DNA of 64,000 nt from Trichobilharzia szidati (lineage: Eukaryota; Platyhelminthes; Trematoda; Strigeidida; Schistosomatidae): the NCBI GenBank assembly GCA_944472155.2, contig OX235277.1, forward strand, positions 19,602,804-19,666,803, in the 5' to 3' direction. A model generated the notes under the pieces. It was not told the DNA's origin. It did not search any database and saw only the letters and a program-made list of their open reading frames with translations. Of this stretch, positions 1 to 13,700 are shown piece by piece (the first letter of the stretch is position 1; every line of letters starts with the position of its first letter). The translations under genes and the position numbers were made by a program.

Positions 1-1630
1 AGGTCATGTTCAAAAAGATACGGGGAAAGAGAGATTAAGAAAAATTGCATTACATCACTTAGATAAACAATTAGACATTAGAAAATTTAACAAGAATTGC
101 AAACCGAGTAATATCAGTAGTAATAGTTATAGTAACAATAATAATAATGTTGAAGTGAGTTAAGATAATCTGACTGATTAAGGAAAGTTTTAAATGAATC
201 AAGAATAATAATAAGAGGTAGAATAATAAGTAAAACGTATTACCATGGTAGATTCAGAGTCTCGACCATCTCCCTTTGTACACAGAGACCTAGTTAATAA
301 ACTGGAATTGCACAAGCCTCTGCAATTGCAAGCATCTTCTTGTTTCTTTGTCTGCTGACAACAGTGAATGACTTGACCACGCCGATGTCAGGTCCGTAGT
401 CCACAAGTTGTTTTGTTATTTAGGATTTTAGCACGTTGCACTCAGCTGTTTTCAACCATTTTGGAAAATGTTCCATCCATGTATGAAGAATATTCAGCTG
501 ACGAGTTCTACAGAAATTTGATGAATTCATTAAATCCTGTTTTTTCACCCTGTATTTTTCTTTTTTAAATTTGTCCATTTCACTAATTTTTTTAAGGAAA
601 ATACAATCAATCTGTTTGTCTCGAATCACATTATTACCAGAGAATATTATTATATATATGCATATATTTGTAGGATTATGCAGCCTGACAATTTTCATAC
701 GACGCTAAGTAGTGTTAATAAGTGTCCATCAGACAAACAACGAAAAGAGAAAGCGTTATCACACTTCCCTATTGTAATCAACCTAGAAGTCGGTTGAGGA
801 GATCAACAATTTCTCATCATGTAACTTTACACCAGTCTGGGCAATCATACATAACAAACTTAAGTGTGTATGCTGGTGTTTTTATTTCTAAGTCATTACT
901 GAATTTTTCACGTTCTAATCTAGTCTCCTAAAACGCAGGTTGGATATTTAGAACGAATACGTTTATGTAGCATACATTATGCTACGTGATTTTTACGAGA
1001 AAATGTAGCATTTGACGATCTTATTGGAATCTGATTGCTTTCTGCATTCAGAAAGACTTGAAAGTAAGGCAAATACCGGGCTTTCGGTGAATGCTTCAGC
1101 AGGAATTCACTTCAAAACAGATGCATAACACGTAGGTCTTAGACTTTACACCGGGTGAATTTCATGGTGGAAATTTCATCCTACCGCATATTTGTGTATC
1201 TTAGTGAGTTTCACATAAAGTAATGGTCACTGATCTAATAGTATGTTGAGCAGTACTTTGTGCCGCATAAATTTCATTCACACGAGACAGTCATACAGAG
1301 AAATGTTATAAGAAATCAGGTTATTCCAGTAGATTTTCACATTTAGCCACAGAGCCGAGATTCTGCTCTTTTATCAGCGCTTCATATTCTCAGTACAAAC
1401 GTGTAGATCTGATATTGATGATCGATTTAATTTCATTTGCTTTTTTACCCGAGACAATATTTATTTTTTAAGATTTTTCAAATAAGAAGCTTTTCAAATA
1501 TTGCCCCCCTGAGCTGGAACTGTACACGTCTGCTACGATAAAAGTATGTCAGAATGCGAACCACAGTGTGTGTCTAGTATTCCAATTTTTATTCTCTAAC
1601 TTCAGTGGTCAGTGTTGATGTACAATACCT
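1..1630. other. upstream flank, no firm gene
   Basis: AT-rich sequence with short ATT/AAT runs near 130-150. I see no supported gene. Two possible small exons on the + strand (1052-1063 and 1514-1543) have good splice signals but lie before the proposed signal-peptide exon, so they cannot belong to the same transcript unless a further upstream promoter is used. Confidence 0.4.
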
Positions 1631-1656
1631 ATTGGTCATGTTCAGCATATTTAAGA
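1631..1656 (+). promoter_or_regulatory. putative core promoter of the micro-exon gene
   Basis: An ATTGG (inverted CCAAT) at 1631-1635 is followed by the TATA-like ATATTTAAG at 1647-1655, about 65 nt before the ATG at 1719. A start site roughly 25-30 nt after the TATA-like box would give a 5' UTR of about 40 nt. The motifs are visible; their use is inferred. Confidence 0.35.
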
Positions 1657-1718
1657 CTTTGCATAAATGATAGTGAAGATAGCTTGTACTCATATTTGTC
1701 GATTCGGATTAAACAGTT

Positions 1719-1785
1719 ATGAAAGTTATACTGAGCCTGCTTTTCTGCTTGTTCATCATGGTGATTCACATTGGAGGTAACTCAG
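1719..1785 (+). CDS. MEG exon 1: signal peptide
   Basis: ATG opens a 67-nt exon beginning MKVILSLLFCLF, followed by a hydrophobic stretch and a polar GGNS end, a typical secretory signal. It stops after one base of a Gly codon at CAG|GTAAGT, a perfect donor. Reading through the donor soon meets stops. The phase-1 end sets the frame used by all later micro-exons. Confidence 0.75.
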
Positions 1786-4700
1786 GTAAGTTCTGATGTT
1801 TTCGGGATTAACTTCTGATTGCATGAACAATTTTTTGTATAAATATTCATCTTAATACCTATATCTATTTCATGAATGAACCCATCGGTGGAAAGAATTC
1901 CCCTGTCACTGGTATTTACATGCAAGATTTTCGTATTATGGAAGGTCATGATGCAATACAATCACGATTTATGAATAACACATGAGTAAACTGGCAGAAA
2001 CACTTAAAAGTGCAGATTACAATAAATGTTATAAATGAAGTGCCAAGCTGGCGTGTTTAAGCATCAACTCTTGCTCAAAGTATAATGATATTTCAAATCC
2101 ACACAATATATTTCGTCGGAAAATTTAGACAATAATTTGAGTTTGTGTGCTTTAACATTTCAACCTCATCTAACATCAAGGGTGCTCATTAAGGGTTGAT
2201 CAGTCACAATTTAACTCAAATTCCTGTGTTATGGACGATGAATTGTGGTAAATGTGAAAGACACTGCGTTGCATCAATCGTCAACTAAACTTAACTTAGA
2301 TAAATTATGTTTTCAAAAGAATGGATACTGAAAAAAGAGTACTCTTTTCGATAACTCCATCATCAGGCTCTACATTTATATATACTTTATAGTGAATCAA
2401 TGAATTAGTGTTATGAACAAGATTAATTGTGTTTTCATTATTATCAGTATAATGGTCCCATAAGTGTGTTGGAAATACTATTTTAAGGTGTATTTCAATA
2501 AATTGGCTTAACAGTATTTTAGTGCGTTTCGGATTTTTCAGTAACGCCTTGTTCACTCCCACTATTGTTTCTCAAAGACCTGTTGTAGTATTTATATGAT
2601 TAATGTGACTAAGGCACATTGACTAATGGACATCATACTGTAAGCTATAAGAGCACATCGTGATTATAACATTAACATTTGATGGATACAAATATTTTTT
2701 ATAAACCTTTTACAGGAAATACAGAACAAGGTATTTTATGTTCTTTAATTTGCACTGAGAGTTTTGATTTGGTTGAAGCGAAATAAACTGAATTTTTATT
2801 TTTTTATGGATCATTTCTAAGAAACTGCTTAACGAATTACTTCTACTGGAAGTGTTCCTAATTTTTGTCTGAGGCAGTGTCATTTCCGCTATGAAAATGA
2901 TCTATTCACTCTAAATGGGAAGAGTTAGTTCACTAATTTCAAAATCTTCAAGTATTTAAACATATTTCATTCATTCTCACTCATTACAGCAATACAAATC
3001 TTAGACTTTCTTCAAGCCATTATTCGCAGTGAAAGAGAGAAACATTTCTGACCATTTCTCGCTACGAAATTTTTCTTAATTCTTCATGTTTTTTATATGT
3101 CTTCATCATAAAAGCTGATTTCATCTTGATGACATTATAAGAGAAGTATCTGCATGATGGGTTAAACATTAGTCAATAATGCCTAAAGAACTTCGTAGTT
3201 CCACTAGATCTCCTGTCTCATTTCCATAAACAAAATTGAATGACATTCCGAATGCGTCTTCACAGTTTGAAGTACTTTTAATAAATACAGTTTCCTACAC
3301 AGCGTAGTGTGAAAAGAATATGGTGAAACCGAAGTGTAGCTCCACAAAATACAAACAGGAATAATTCACTTTATTTTAAATGTTGTTTATTTTCTTCTAA
3401 AACAATATAATTAAAGTAATCACAATGATCTTATACTAGATGAGAAGAGTAAGTCCAGTGGTTTGAATATCTAGAGGTGTGTTAATGTATTTCATACTTT
3501 CTTACTCATTTTGGAAATGTAATTCTTAGTCTATCCTTAAGACATTATTAGAGAAGATAAGTAAAAACACACTATTGTCTACAACAATATATTCTATTTT
3601 TGAGGTTGTATTCACCTTAATCAACGCATCATAGAATTTCTACTTATCAACAGAATAGGCGACTTAGTAGTTTGGTGTTTTTTCATCAGTAGATAATGGA
3701 CATGGAGCATGACAGTTTTGATAGATATTGTGTTCCTTTGTTGTAATCAGATGTAAAGGCATTCAGGTGGTGTCTTTCTACTTTACAGCAATCACATTAA
3801 GTGAAGCTGCCTACATTACATTGTGTGGAGGAAAATAACTAGGGATCCTTTAAATGCAGAAACTTAGATAAGTGCAGTATTAAATTTTGAATAAAATTAC
3901 GAAGCAGTCTACATATTAATTTATCGACCATGACATATATTCGAAGAATTCTGTCTGCGACCATAGTAGCAGTATAGCCTATAGCGAAATCACTTGCATT
4001 GTACTATAATTAATGTAAGGTCAAGGAGAACTGATCAAAATGAATGAGCGAAACGTTAACTAAATATATGACTCAACCGCCTGTGGATGCTGAAGGTGTT
4101 TTAAGTTAAATGTTAACGAAGACGCATCTGACGAAGTGAGTAGGCCATTCACGGTTTTTTATTTTCCACTGGTTGCACACACTCACTTTGTCGAAGTTAG
4201 TAGGTTGGCTACACAAAGCCGATTACCGCCAAACTTTATTCTCAGAATGTTCCAAATATTTTATTCTAGGTAAATAAGGCACCCATGACAATAGGCTTGA
4301 ACTCAACCACTCCTTTTATTGATGTTTTTATTTTCCTTCCATGCTGTCATTTAGTATTCTGTTTATTTTATATATTCGAGATATCTTTGCATTGGTTGAT
4401 GTATCATTCAGCATCTCATGATCGAAACCGTTAGCACTTATTCCGTATTTATTTAAACCACGTGTTAGTATTTGGATTTGCGGAATTTTATGTCTGTGTG
4501 TATACTACACTATTATCAATATTAGGGTGGTTCTAATTGTTTCACGTTGCATTTTGTCCCAATACATTTCTTACGCTAAAGTAGATAATAGTGGGACATA
4601 CTACTACTCAGGATGAGAGGCACGTTTAGATAATCTGGGCAACAGTGAGTGTATAGGTAGAATGTGCATATTAATAGCGATGGAGGGGGAAATATCTACC

Positions 4701-7700
4701 ATCAACTTGCGACTAGATAATTTAATAATAAGAGGTTAGAAAACCAAGACCACAATGCACACCTGGATCACAGTATAATATTGATAATACAGTTGGCAAC
4801 ACAAATAAAATAAAATATGACAAGATAGTATTTACAGTTGTCCAGTGTTATCAGGAGAGATAACTATTTTGAGTTGGTGGCAAAGGCCAAAGTGCACACG
4901 GAAACTCAGCAGATAAACATCATCGCGACTGCTTCCTAATGCCTCAAACCCTTCAGTCAGTATTGTTTACATTAAATCATTTTTCATGCCACAAAAGCAA
5001 ATGCATTACAGTCTGAATGACCTGGCTAGATTACTGACATTTCAGTAAACCATTCAGAGAGTTCCCTCTCATTCCATTGTCTCTGACAGAGTCCTGGAAT
5101 TTCTGTGCAATTTCATTTCTTTGGCAACCTTGATGGCCTACTTAGCTTTGTAAAATGTACGAAAAATTCCATGTCATCATGCTTAGTTTTGTTTTCATCA
5201 AAAGAAGACATTTTCGATGATTGACTTCCTAAATGTTTCCAGCAGTCCATTTCATTCCGTTCCCATGATCAAGGTGAAAACATAATTTCGCTGTTTATAT
5301 TCCATATGTGCAATCAAGTTTCTTTTGTTATTCACCTGATTTTCTTAGGTAGATTTGATTTTTTTCACTCTCAAGCCTCTTTCTCTTCTCGGAGTTAAGG
5401 CTTCATTAACAGTAGTTAATATGGTAACACCAACTGGTTTGATAGTATTGAAATATGTATCAGTTGTTGTTTGAAGAAATTAGCTCATTTTCCAATACAT
5501 GGAACTGATTATTCGGTGTCTTACACCTGCGTTGAATCCACAAGGATATCAATGGTATTTTGCCGACTCAAGTCAGTGTCTGAGATAGTCTCACCGAGAA
5601 GTGATTTTATTGTTAGTTTATATCAGTGAAATTGGTATTGGAAACAGCATCAACATGGCCCTTAAGGTAATGTCAACTAGTTACCAGGTGAATTAATTAT
5701 GACTGAAACATAGCTACTTCAAATAGAGCCAGAAAAATTCATTTTAGTGAAAATGATCCTTATTTTTCATCAAAATTGAATAACTTGAGTATTGAAAATG
5801 ATATTCCCATACTGGATGAGGAAAGTAAGTGTACAGTCCCATAAATACGGAAGTTTATAGGCATATCTCATCATTTATCACACGTTATGGAAAAGTGACT
5901 CTCAGTCTTCCCTTGAAGCGTATTTTGCAGACAAAGATACATATTTATCAACATTATTCACTGACAGATATTTAACTTTACAAACAAAGATAACACAATG
6001 TCCATGAGTTGTTGTGGTGCCATTTCAACACAGACAAACACTTTCTCCATTTGGAAACATTCTTTGGTTTATGACGAAAGCTCTCAACCTACCTGTGTTT
6101 TTCACAATGGGTTCACTAATTCTGTGATCAAGTGTATACTGACATGATAGATGTAGCCCTGTTTCATAAATTTAAATCTGGCGTCCGCTGTCCATATTTA
6201 CTGATTAATCCTTTTGTGATGTACTTTTGTTTGAATTTATGAGGAAGGTATAAATGTGACTTATTAGCAATAGTTAGGCATTGGGCTGAGGGTGATAAAT
6301 ATATGTTCGCTAAGGGTTGGAAGGGCCATTTTCTCGAATTCATTTTACGAATGTTAATCACACACTGACTGATGGTCAGTAAATCGAATCAGTTTTCAGG
6401 GAATCCTATCTTTGAAGTCGTCTAAATGAACTGTTTTGATGCTGAAATTTGATAATCTGTCTTATCCATGGACTCTTATCACAAGTGGAATTTGTTTTAC
6501 TATATGCATGACGAGGAAACGATGTAACACTTCAGTAGTTGTTTATTTGACAAAACACCAATTGATAGTGTTGTAAGGCATCAAATACGACAATTTCCGG
6601 AATCGCCGTCAATCATATTACGAGATTTCTGACAGTTTTCTGGTGACAAAATTTCTAATTTTTCATTGAATACTTAACCAATATAGTAAAATGAATAGGC
6701 TTCCATGGTGAATTCAGTGGCGTTTAATGTTTGCAACACGAAGTGAATAAAAGTTTACAGTGACCGCCAAACAAGTATCTTTCTTGCAAATTTTCCTGTG
6801 GAATGAAAATAGACTTTGTATTAAAAATAATAATTAATGATTTGCTTAAATCTAAAACACCACTGATGTCAGAGTGTTGAATTTTCAGCATTTCGTACAA
6901 TATTGCTTCTAGTTTTAACGAATAACATTGAAAACAGTTATACAGATCACATCATGGGTTGTTAACTGCGGTACTAATACTGATTATGTTGGTAAGGATT
7001 TCATTTGTACATCCGAATGTACATGTTTCGCACATCCAAGAAACACTGAATCATATGTTCAGTCACTTAAGCACTGTAAACATTTCTACTACAGATTCGA
7101 AATAATATTAAGAAACATATTTGAGCTGCTCATGGATAATTCATTTGTCATCACAAAGTCGAAATTCGTATTTAATTTCGGGTCTGGATGGGTAATACTT
7201 CTAAAAGATGAAATGATCGAAAGTGAATGTGATGATGTCACAGTGTCTGTCTATTGAGATTTATTTACATAGACTCAATATTCCCACTATGGGGTTATTG
7301 ATGAATAATATCTGTACACGATGATCATTTCAACGTAACAACAATAACAGTAGTTGCTTCATTCCGAGTGGTGTTTATATTCTCTACAGAATTTTCATCG
7401 GAAATTACTGAATAATAGTTTCGTTTTGTCGAGCATCTTCGAGTGAAATAGTAGATAGTAGATGTAAAACCGTGAATTTAGGAAGGAAATAACGATGTAT
7501 TCTGTAGCGCTATGAAGTAAACGCAATTATTATTTTTAGATTCGATACTAGTAATTTCGTACATACAATTTTATTTTCATACCGACAAATTGTAGTTTGT
7601 GAAGGTTAGCATGACAATCAGTTCTGAATTTATATTTTAATCGTATACTGATTTTCAAATGTTGGTCTCAGTATGAATCTATACGATCCATGGAAAAGTC

Positions 7701-10700
7701 AGCTTTAAGTAGCCACAGTTATAAATTCGCTGTGTATCACCAGAATCGAGGACTTGTTCGTGAAATCATCTTCTGTCTAACGTTTCAGTGAAACAATGCC
7801 CTGAATTGTGATGTGCAGTCACTTTTTGGTGTATCCATTCCAGAGAATTTCGTAATACAGCCTATTCTGCATACCTGTTGCCTATATTCAGCTGCTCACA
7901 TTGAAATTATATGCAAGACAGAATGAAGATAAATACGCCCAAACCATGTCACAGAAAGCCACGACAACGTGAAATACACCAGAGTAAAATTCAGATAAAT
8001 TCAGAATCATGAATTAGAGGATGCCCCTCCCTCCTTTGATGTATAAAGCGTAATGTAACTCAATGAAACACTTTGTGTTTACGCAGAAGCAGTAGGTAAG
8101 TTGAAATGGAGACAGTGTGACAGAAAATCCTTTCACAGTTTCATTAACATGGTCATTCCACCCGTGATTACGCAGACCTAATGGCTTTGGGATAAAGAAT
8201 CCTGGAAACCCATACAGAGTTATGCTATTACCAGTATCATATTCGATTCATCTATCATAGCAGATAATACCTTTAATGTATCCACTTAACATCCTTTGAA
8301 CGGCACTCTTCAATTTCTTATTCACTCATGAATTCGTCAATGGATCAAAACTCATTTGGATTTCATTATTATTAGTAAATCATCGGAGAATTAAATAGTC
8401 TGTGGAATGATCAAACATATCTTCAGCAACAAAGAAAATTTGTGACTTAATCGAACGACCTCTTTGTTTTCACTGCCTTCTGCGCTTTCATATCATATTC
8501 ATTCGAGGGGTATATTTACCATTGATTTCATTTATTCAATGGGTATAGCTAATCCAATTGGTCAATTAAAGCACATGTTGAGTAACACTTAATATCAGAA
8601 ACATGGGATCAGTCTTAATCGCAGAATTACATTGTACATGAAAAAATGAAAAACTATGTGCAAACCTCAAATGTTGAGGTGCCTGTGGCTAAAATCTACG
8701 AAATGCACAGTTACTTTGCGTCAATATGGAAAAACAAAATGAACAACATTCGACGGACAAGGGTAAAGAGTCAATCACATTTGAAGTAGTAATGTGGTGA
8801 GTGCTACTTATAATCCGATATAAGTAGTATAACAGAAACGAAGTAACAATATGTTTGGCACACTGGAAAGAGCAATCAAAGAAGAGAACCATGAGAAGAA
8901 TGTTGCCATATGATGCAGAATCCAAGAAGCTATCGAATGAGACGATATTCGACCAATTCGTCAAGGATGTGGTAAATGATGTGCAAATGGCCGGTTGAGA
9001 ATATGGTATACCAAATTTAGATATGTACTATAAGTTTTACCAAACAAACATTCATTCCAGCCTCCTCAGTCTTGTCTTCTCTACATTTTGAAACGTATGG
9101 TAGATAGCTAAATTTGGTATACCATATTCTCAACCGGCCATTTGCACATCATTTACCACATCCTTGACGAATTGGTCGAATATCGTCTCATTCGATAGCT
9201 TCTTGGATTCTGCATCATATGGCAACATTCTTCTCATGGTTCTCTTCTTTGATTGCTCTTTCCAGTGTGCCAAACATATTGTTACTTCGTTTCTGTTATA
9301 CTACTTATATCGGATTATAAGTAGCACTCACCACAGTAATAGTATAAGTAAGCAGACTTAACACAGATTTTATTCACATATGGACATGAATATTAGCTGC
9401 TAAGTGGAAACTCAGTAGAAACTGGAAAATGCAGATGAAAAGTGGAACTTTTTGAAAATCTATTTTATCCTCAAGTATTCGAGAGAAATGAGAATGACAT
9501 TAAGTCTCAAAGAAAATTTTGATGGTCTCCTGTCTGCCACTTGGATTTAACCTTCAGCACAAAGAATACTCTTCATATGTGATAATGTTTCAGTGGCAAT
9601 ACGTCCTGTCTCAATTCGGTACAACTCGTTACTTATACCAATCAACTCACTAGTCAAGTGTTACTTGAAAGTATCGCCGACATAAATATTTTTTAATATT
9701 CAGACCACCAAACTTTACCTGACACATGGTTTGTGCACGGAGGCCATGATTATTTTCAGATGTCCCTTTCAAATCTTATATTAATACTCTTATTTTTAGA
9801 TACCATTAGTAAGGAGGATTGTGAAATAAAATGTCCATTTCAAATTCCATTCATAAACACAGTGAAATGTATTTAATATATGAGAAATTTTCTTTTTTAC
9901 TTATTTGTGCCCCAATGTTGCTGAAAATTTAGTGGCTCTTCGAAGCTATTCTCTGCAACGAAATTAGAGGAACAGAAATGAAACTAAGAAGTTACACCAA
10001 TCATATCTTATGAAATTCATAGTATGAGAATAATTGTAAGGTTGAAAATTGAAATTTTCGATATATAAATAAGATCAGATTTGCAGCATAAAATAATATC
10101 ATTCTATTTCATATGTTCTCACGGTTCTAAAAGTTTTTTAGAACCTATTCAAGCCGACATTGTTTTCAAAAATCTCAAACAGACGTGACTAAGTGACGCC
10201 ATCAATGCAATCACATACTATCGTCGACATATCGACGATATGTTTGTTGTTTGTAAGGACATGAGTGAGGTATCCGTATTATTTAACTGCCTTAACGAGA
10301 TCCATCCAAACATTTTATTCACCATGGAATATGAAAACAACGACGAGTTCATTTTCCCGGACTTAAGAAAAAAAGAAGAAAAAGAAACGATGGACCTACA
10401 AAAGAAACCAGGACCGGACAATACCTTCACTACAAAATCGTCTGCCCTATAATCTGTACGCGGAGATTAGTAACGACATTATACAAGAGAGCTAGGAAGC
10501 TTTGTTCACCGAATAACTTGAAGGGAGAATTGCGTTTCATTTAGAAATGGCTAGGAGAAAATGGATACCGAAATGGATTCACACAAAAGTATAGCAGAGA
10601 AAAAGATGAGAAATAAAAACATTTAGCTGTAGAAAAGAAAATAGTTTCTATTTGACTTTCATTCGAAGGAGATGCAGAGGCAGAATTACTGACAAAAGAA

Positions 10701-13700
10701 TGAAAGCTGCAGCAGAATTCACAACAGTATACATTCCTATGTCTTCTACAATCCAATCGAAACTAGATAAATACCCTGCTGATGTCACCTCGAACTAAGT
10801 TTATGGGTATACGTGCACTTGAGGGAGTGAGTACATTGGAAGGACGGAAATAAGCGCTTCTATCCGGTTTTCTGAACATATTCCAAGAAACGTGTGCCTG
10901 AAATGAAGCAGATACTCTCAGAGTGCAATTAACAGACATATTGTGGATACTGGTCATTTCGTAGACATTTCCAAGTTCTTCAGAGTATTAAATAGACAAA
11001 GGACAGCACATTTACTACGATTTGCCGAAGCGATCCACTAAAGCACTTAGGCCACGCGAGCCATGAGAGTTTTTGTTTATGGAGTTGTTATGAAAACCTA
11101 CAAGATAACACTGCTTGTCTTTTTTTTCTATTTTCTGTCCTAACCTTCACTCATCTTTTCTACTTTGGAAACGTATAAACTGATGATGAAAACTTAAACT
11201 GACAATTGTAATGCTTACATTTTGAATGCGTCAATTGCTTAGTTCATCTTCTCTACTAACACTTAAACATCAAAGTATGGTATTATCATCACAATAATCT
11301 TTGTATTCTAATAGCAGTCAGCAGCCGATGAGAGCCTGTGAAATAGAATGATATAATTTTATACTGCAAATCTTGTCTTTCTTTCTCCACCAAAATTTAT
11401 CAAGGGAACCAAATGTATGACATATAGAAATCTTGATGCAATCCATGGTAAATCACGTACAGTGAGCTGAATGTTGGCATAATTATAATCTGAAAGAAGG
11501 GTAGGTCTCAACGAAATCAATATTTCAAAGACTATTAGATGTTACACGAATAAATAATCCAACGTTTATACTTAATTCTGAGAGGGCAGTGAATGATAGT
11601 CACACGACGTGGCCTGACATAATGGAAATTTCATGATATCGTTTCACTTTCCACAGAAATAAATCGCAAACCTACACAAATTGGGATGTGTTGATCACCA
11701 AATGCTATGAAATTTATCAAAATATATAATCCCGCTGAGAAATACGTTTAAAAGATGTCAACGTGTACACCTGATTGTCATCACCACTTTAGTCAGACAG
11801 AGTAAGTCGCGTTTAGCTTCATCTTTCTGTTCCATTGAAATAATATAAAGATACTCATTTAACACAAAAGGTTAATAATACAATCATCACACAGCAGAGT
11901 TTGCATTACACAGTCACCCAAATTTCGGCTCCATTTATTCCATTTCATCTACAGTGTGCAGTAACTCACTTTTTGCCCTACATTTCCGCGTGTCACTAGT
12001 ATTTTTACGAATAATCCACATCCAAGAATCAATAATGCAATTGTGGAACCTGGGCACTGTGGTTGAATGCATATCCATATTAGATAAGTCTATTTCAAAT
12101 ATCACACAGTATTAGCTATTGTGTGCCGTTTCGATCAAAACTTGTTGTTCGTAATCACGTATTTTTAGTCACACAGCTTCACAATATATCCTATACATAT
12201 TTTCCTCACCTTCTCTCAGCTTCCTCCCGTTGTTGTTTGTTGCCATCTTCCCTATCTCTAGTACAAGCGCTTCGTAATTTTGATTGCCACGTTAAATAAC
12301 ATAATAATGCTCTGACACTGAGTGGATTCTTTTACAAGTTAATAAAAAACGAGTGTGATAAGCTGAAAGTATTCGAAAGGATTGTAGTTAAGTGAGGCAG
12401 GAGGTCAGTGAATGAGTCTCTGTTAATCAATTCAACGCTGTACACGTACAATCGAAATGACACAAGGTCCACACCGGAGATAAGGAAATCGCCAACAAAC
12501 AACAAGCAGAAGAGGGAGAGACAGCAAGAGAGAAAATTTATATACAAGGCGAATTGTGAAGCCGTGTGATCAGATTGATATGATTATTAGAAATAATTTA
12601 TGCTCACAACGTTCGGCAGTTAATAATCCTGTACCACTGCTTTGTGATTTTGGAAATGAACTTGTCTTATTTGGAATAAAGCTCTAGTACCTATGAAAAA
12701 TAATACCATGCCATTGAGGAATACATTGTTAAAACGTTATAGCGTCTACAACTGATAGTCCTGACCATTTCAGTAAAAGAAAGTGAGTCACATTTTGCTT
12801 CCTTATTTGTTTTCTTTGAAGCAGTTATAAGATTCCCACTGTATGACAGAAAGTCATAAATCTAACTATTTTATCTGCAGGACAATTCCGCAGTGGCACT
12901 TTTCAAAACATTTTACGCAGTCTACTTTAAGCTGCTTCTGAACCTCAGTTATTATAACAATGATGCACATAAATTTTCTTCTTCGTTTAACTTGAGAATT
13001 TATTCCCACTTCACACGTCACCTGACGGAGTCACAAATATTAAAAATATTTTCTGGTTATTATTATTAGTTAATCATTTCGAATCATTTCTTCACTTAAT
13101 TTATAATACAAAATCCTCACTTTGATAGATGGTCAACATCATTCATGAAAACAATTTTTTTGTTTACCTTCTCATCATGTTTCACAATTATAAAAATTGA
13201 ATATTAGTCATACACTTTGAACATCAATGAGGCTAATGGAATTAAACTTCAAGTTGACAGATTAGTCAATATTAAGAAAGGTGTATATTATGATTATCAC
13301 ACTGATAACTACACGAAGATGAATATTCAACCCAGGTGATCAGTCGCATTTCATATGATATTTGTAGAAGTAGAGACGTGAACTAATACTTTACTTCGAT
13401 CGGATAGAAAATAACGTGTCAGTTCTGAAGAAATTTTGTGATACTAAGACTAATGTGTGCAGGCACAGAAAGCAGTATAACAGTGATAATAATAAAAGCA
13501 CACATAAAGTCTGTGTTTTCCGTGTTGAGGTAACGCAGGTGTATAAAAGTATCGCGTTGAATAATTTTTAACATCAACTACTTCAGTAATACGTAGAGAT
13601 TGTAGTTGTATAAACCTAGAGAACTGAGGTGAGATCTGGTTTAGAATCAGTAAGTACAAATGTTGAGTGAAAATTGTGCAGTGTATTCAGTCAGTTACTG

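Larger units (their letters stand above)
5560..8690 (+). repeat. duplicated intron-exon block, copy A
   Basis: Diverged copy of 24850-27220 in the same orientation. Matching patches include the micro-exons at 5816/25086 and 8087/26629, an intronic stretch at about 7040-7100 versus 25870-25935 (shared AAACACTGAATCATAT followed by TTCAGTCA), and the ends near 8660 versus 27200 (CCTCA..TGAGGTG versus CCTCA..CGAGGTG). Copy A is longer by several hundred bases. Confidence 0.65.

Noticed and set aside
6928..7257. 109-codon + strand open frame
   Set aside because: The paralogous block near 25830-26060 does not keep the frame, there is no recognisable motif, and it lies within an intron duplicate. 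Probably chance.
13655..13659. TTTAG|AATCA|GTAAGT
   Set aside because: Five nt would break the frame; no in-frame alternative with a good acceptor.
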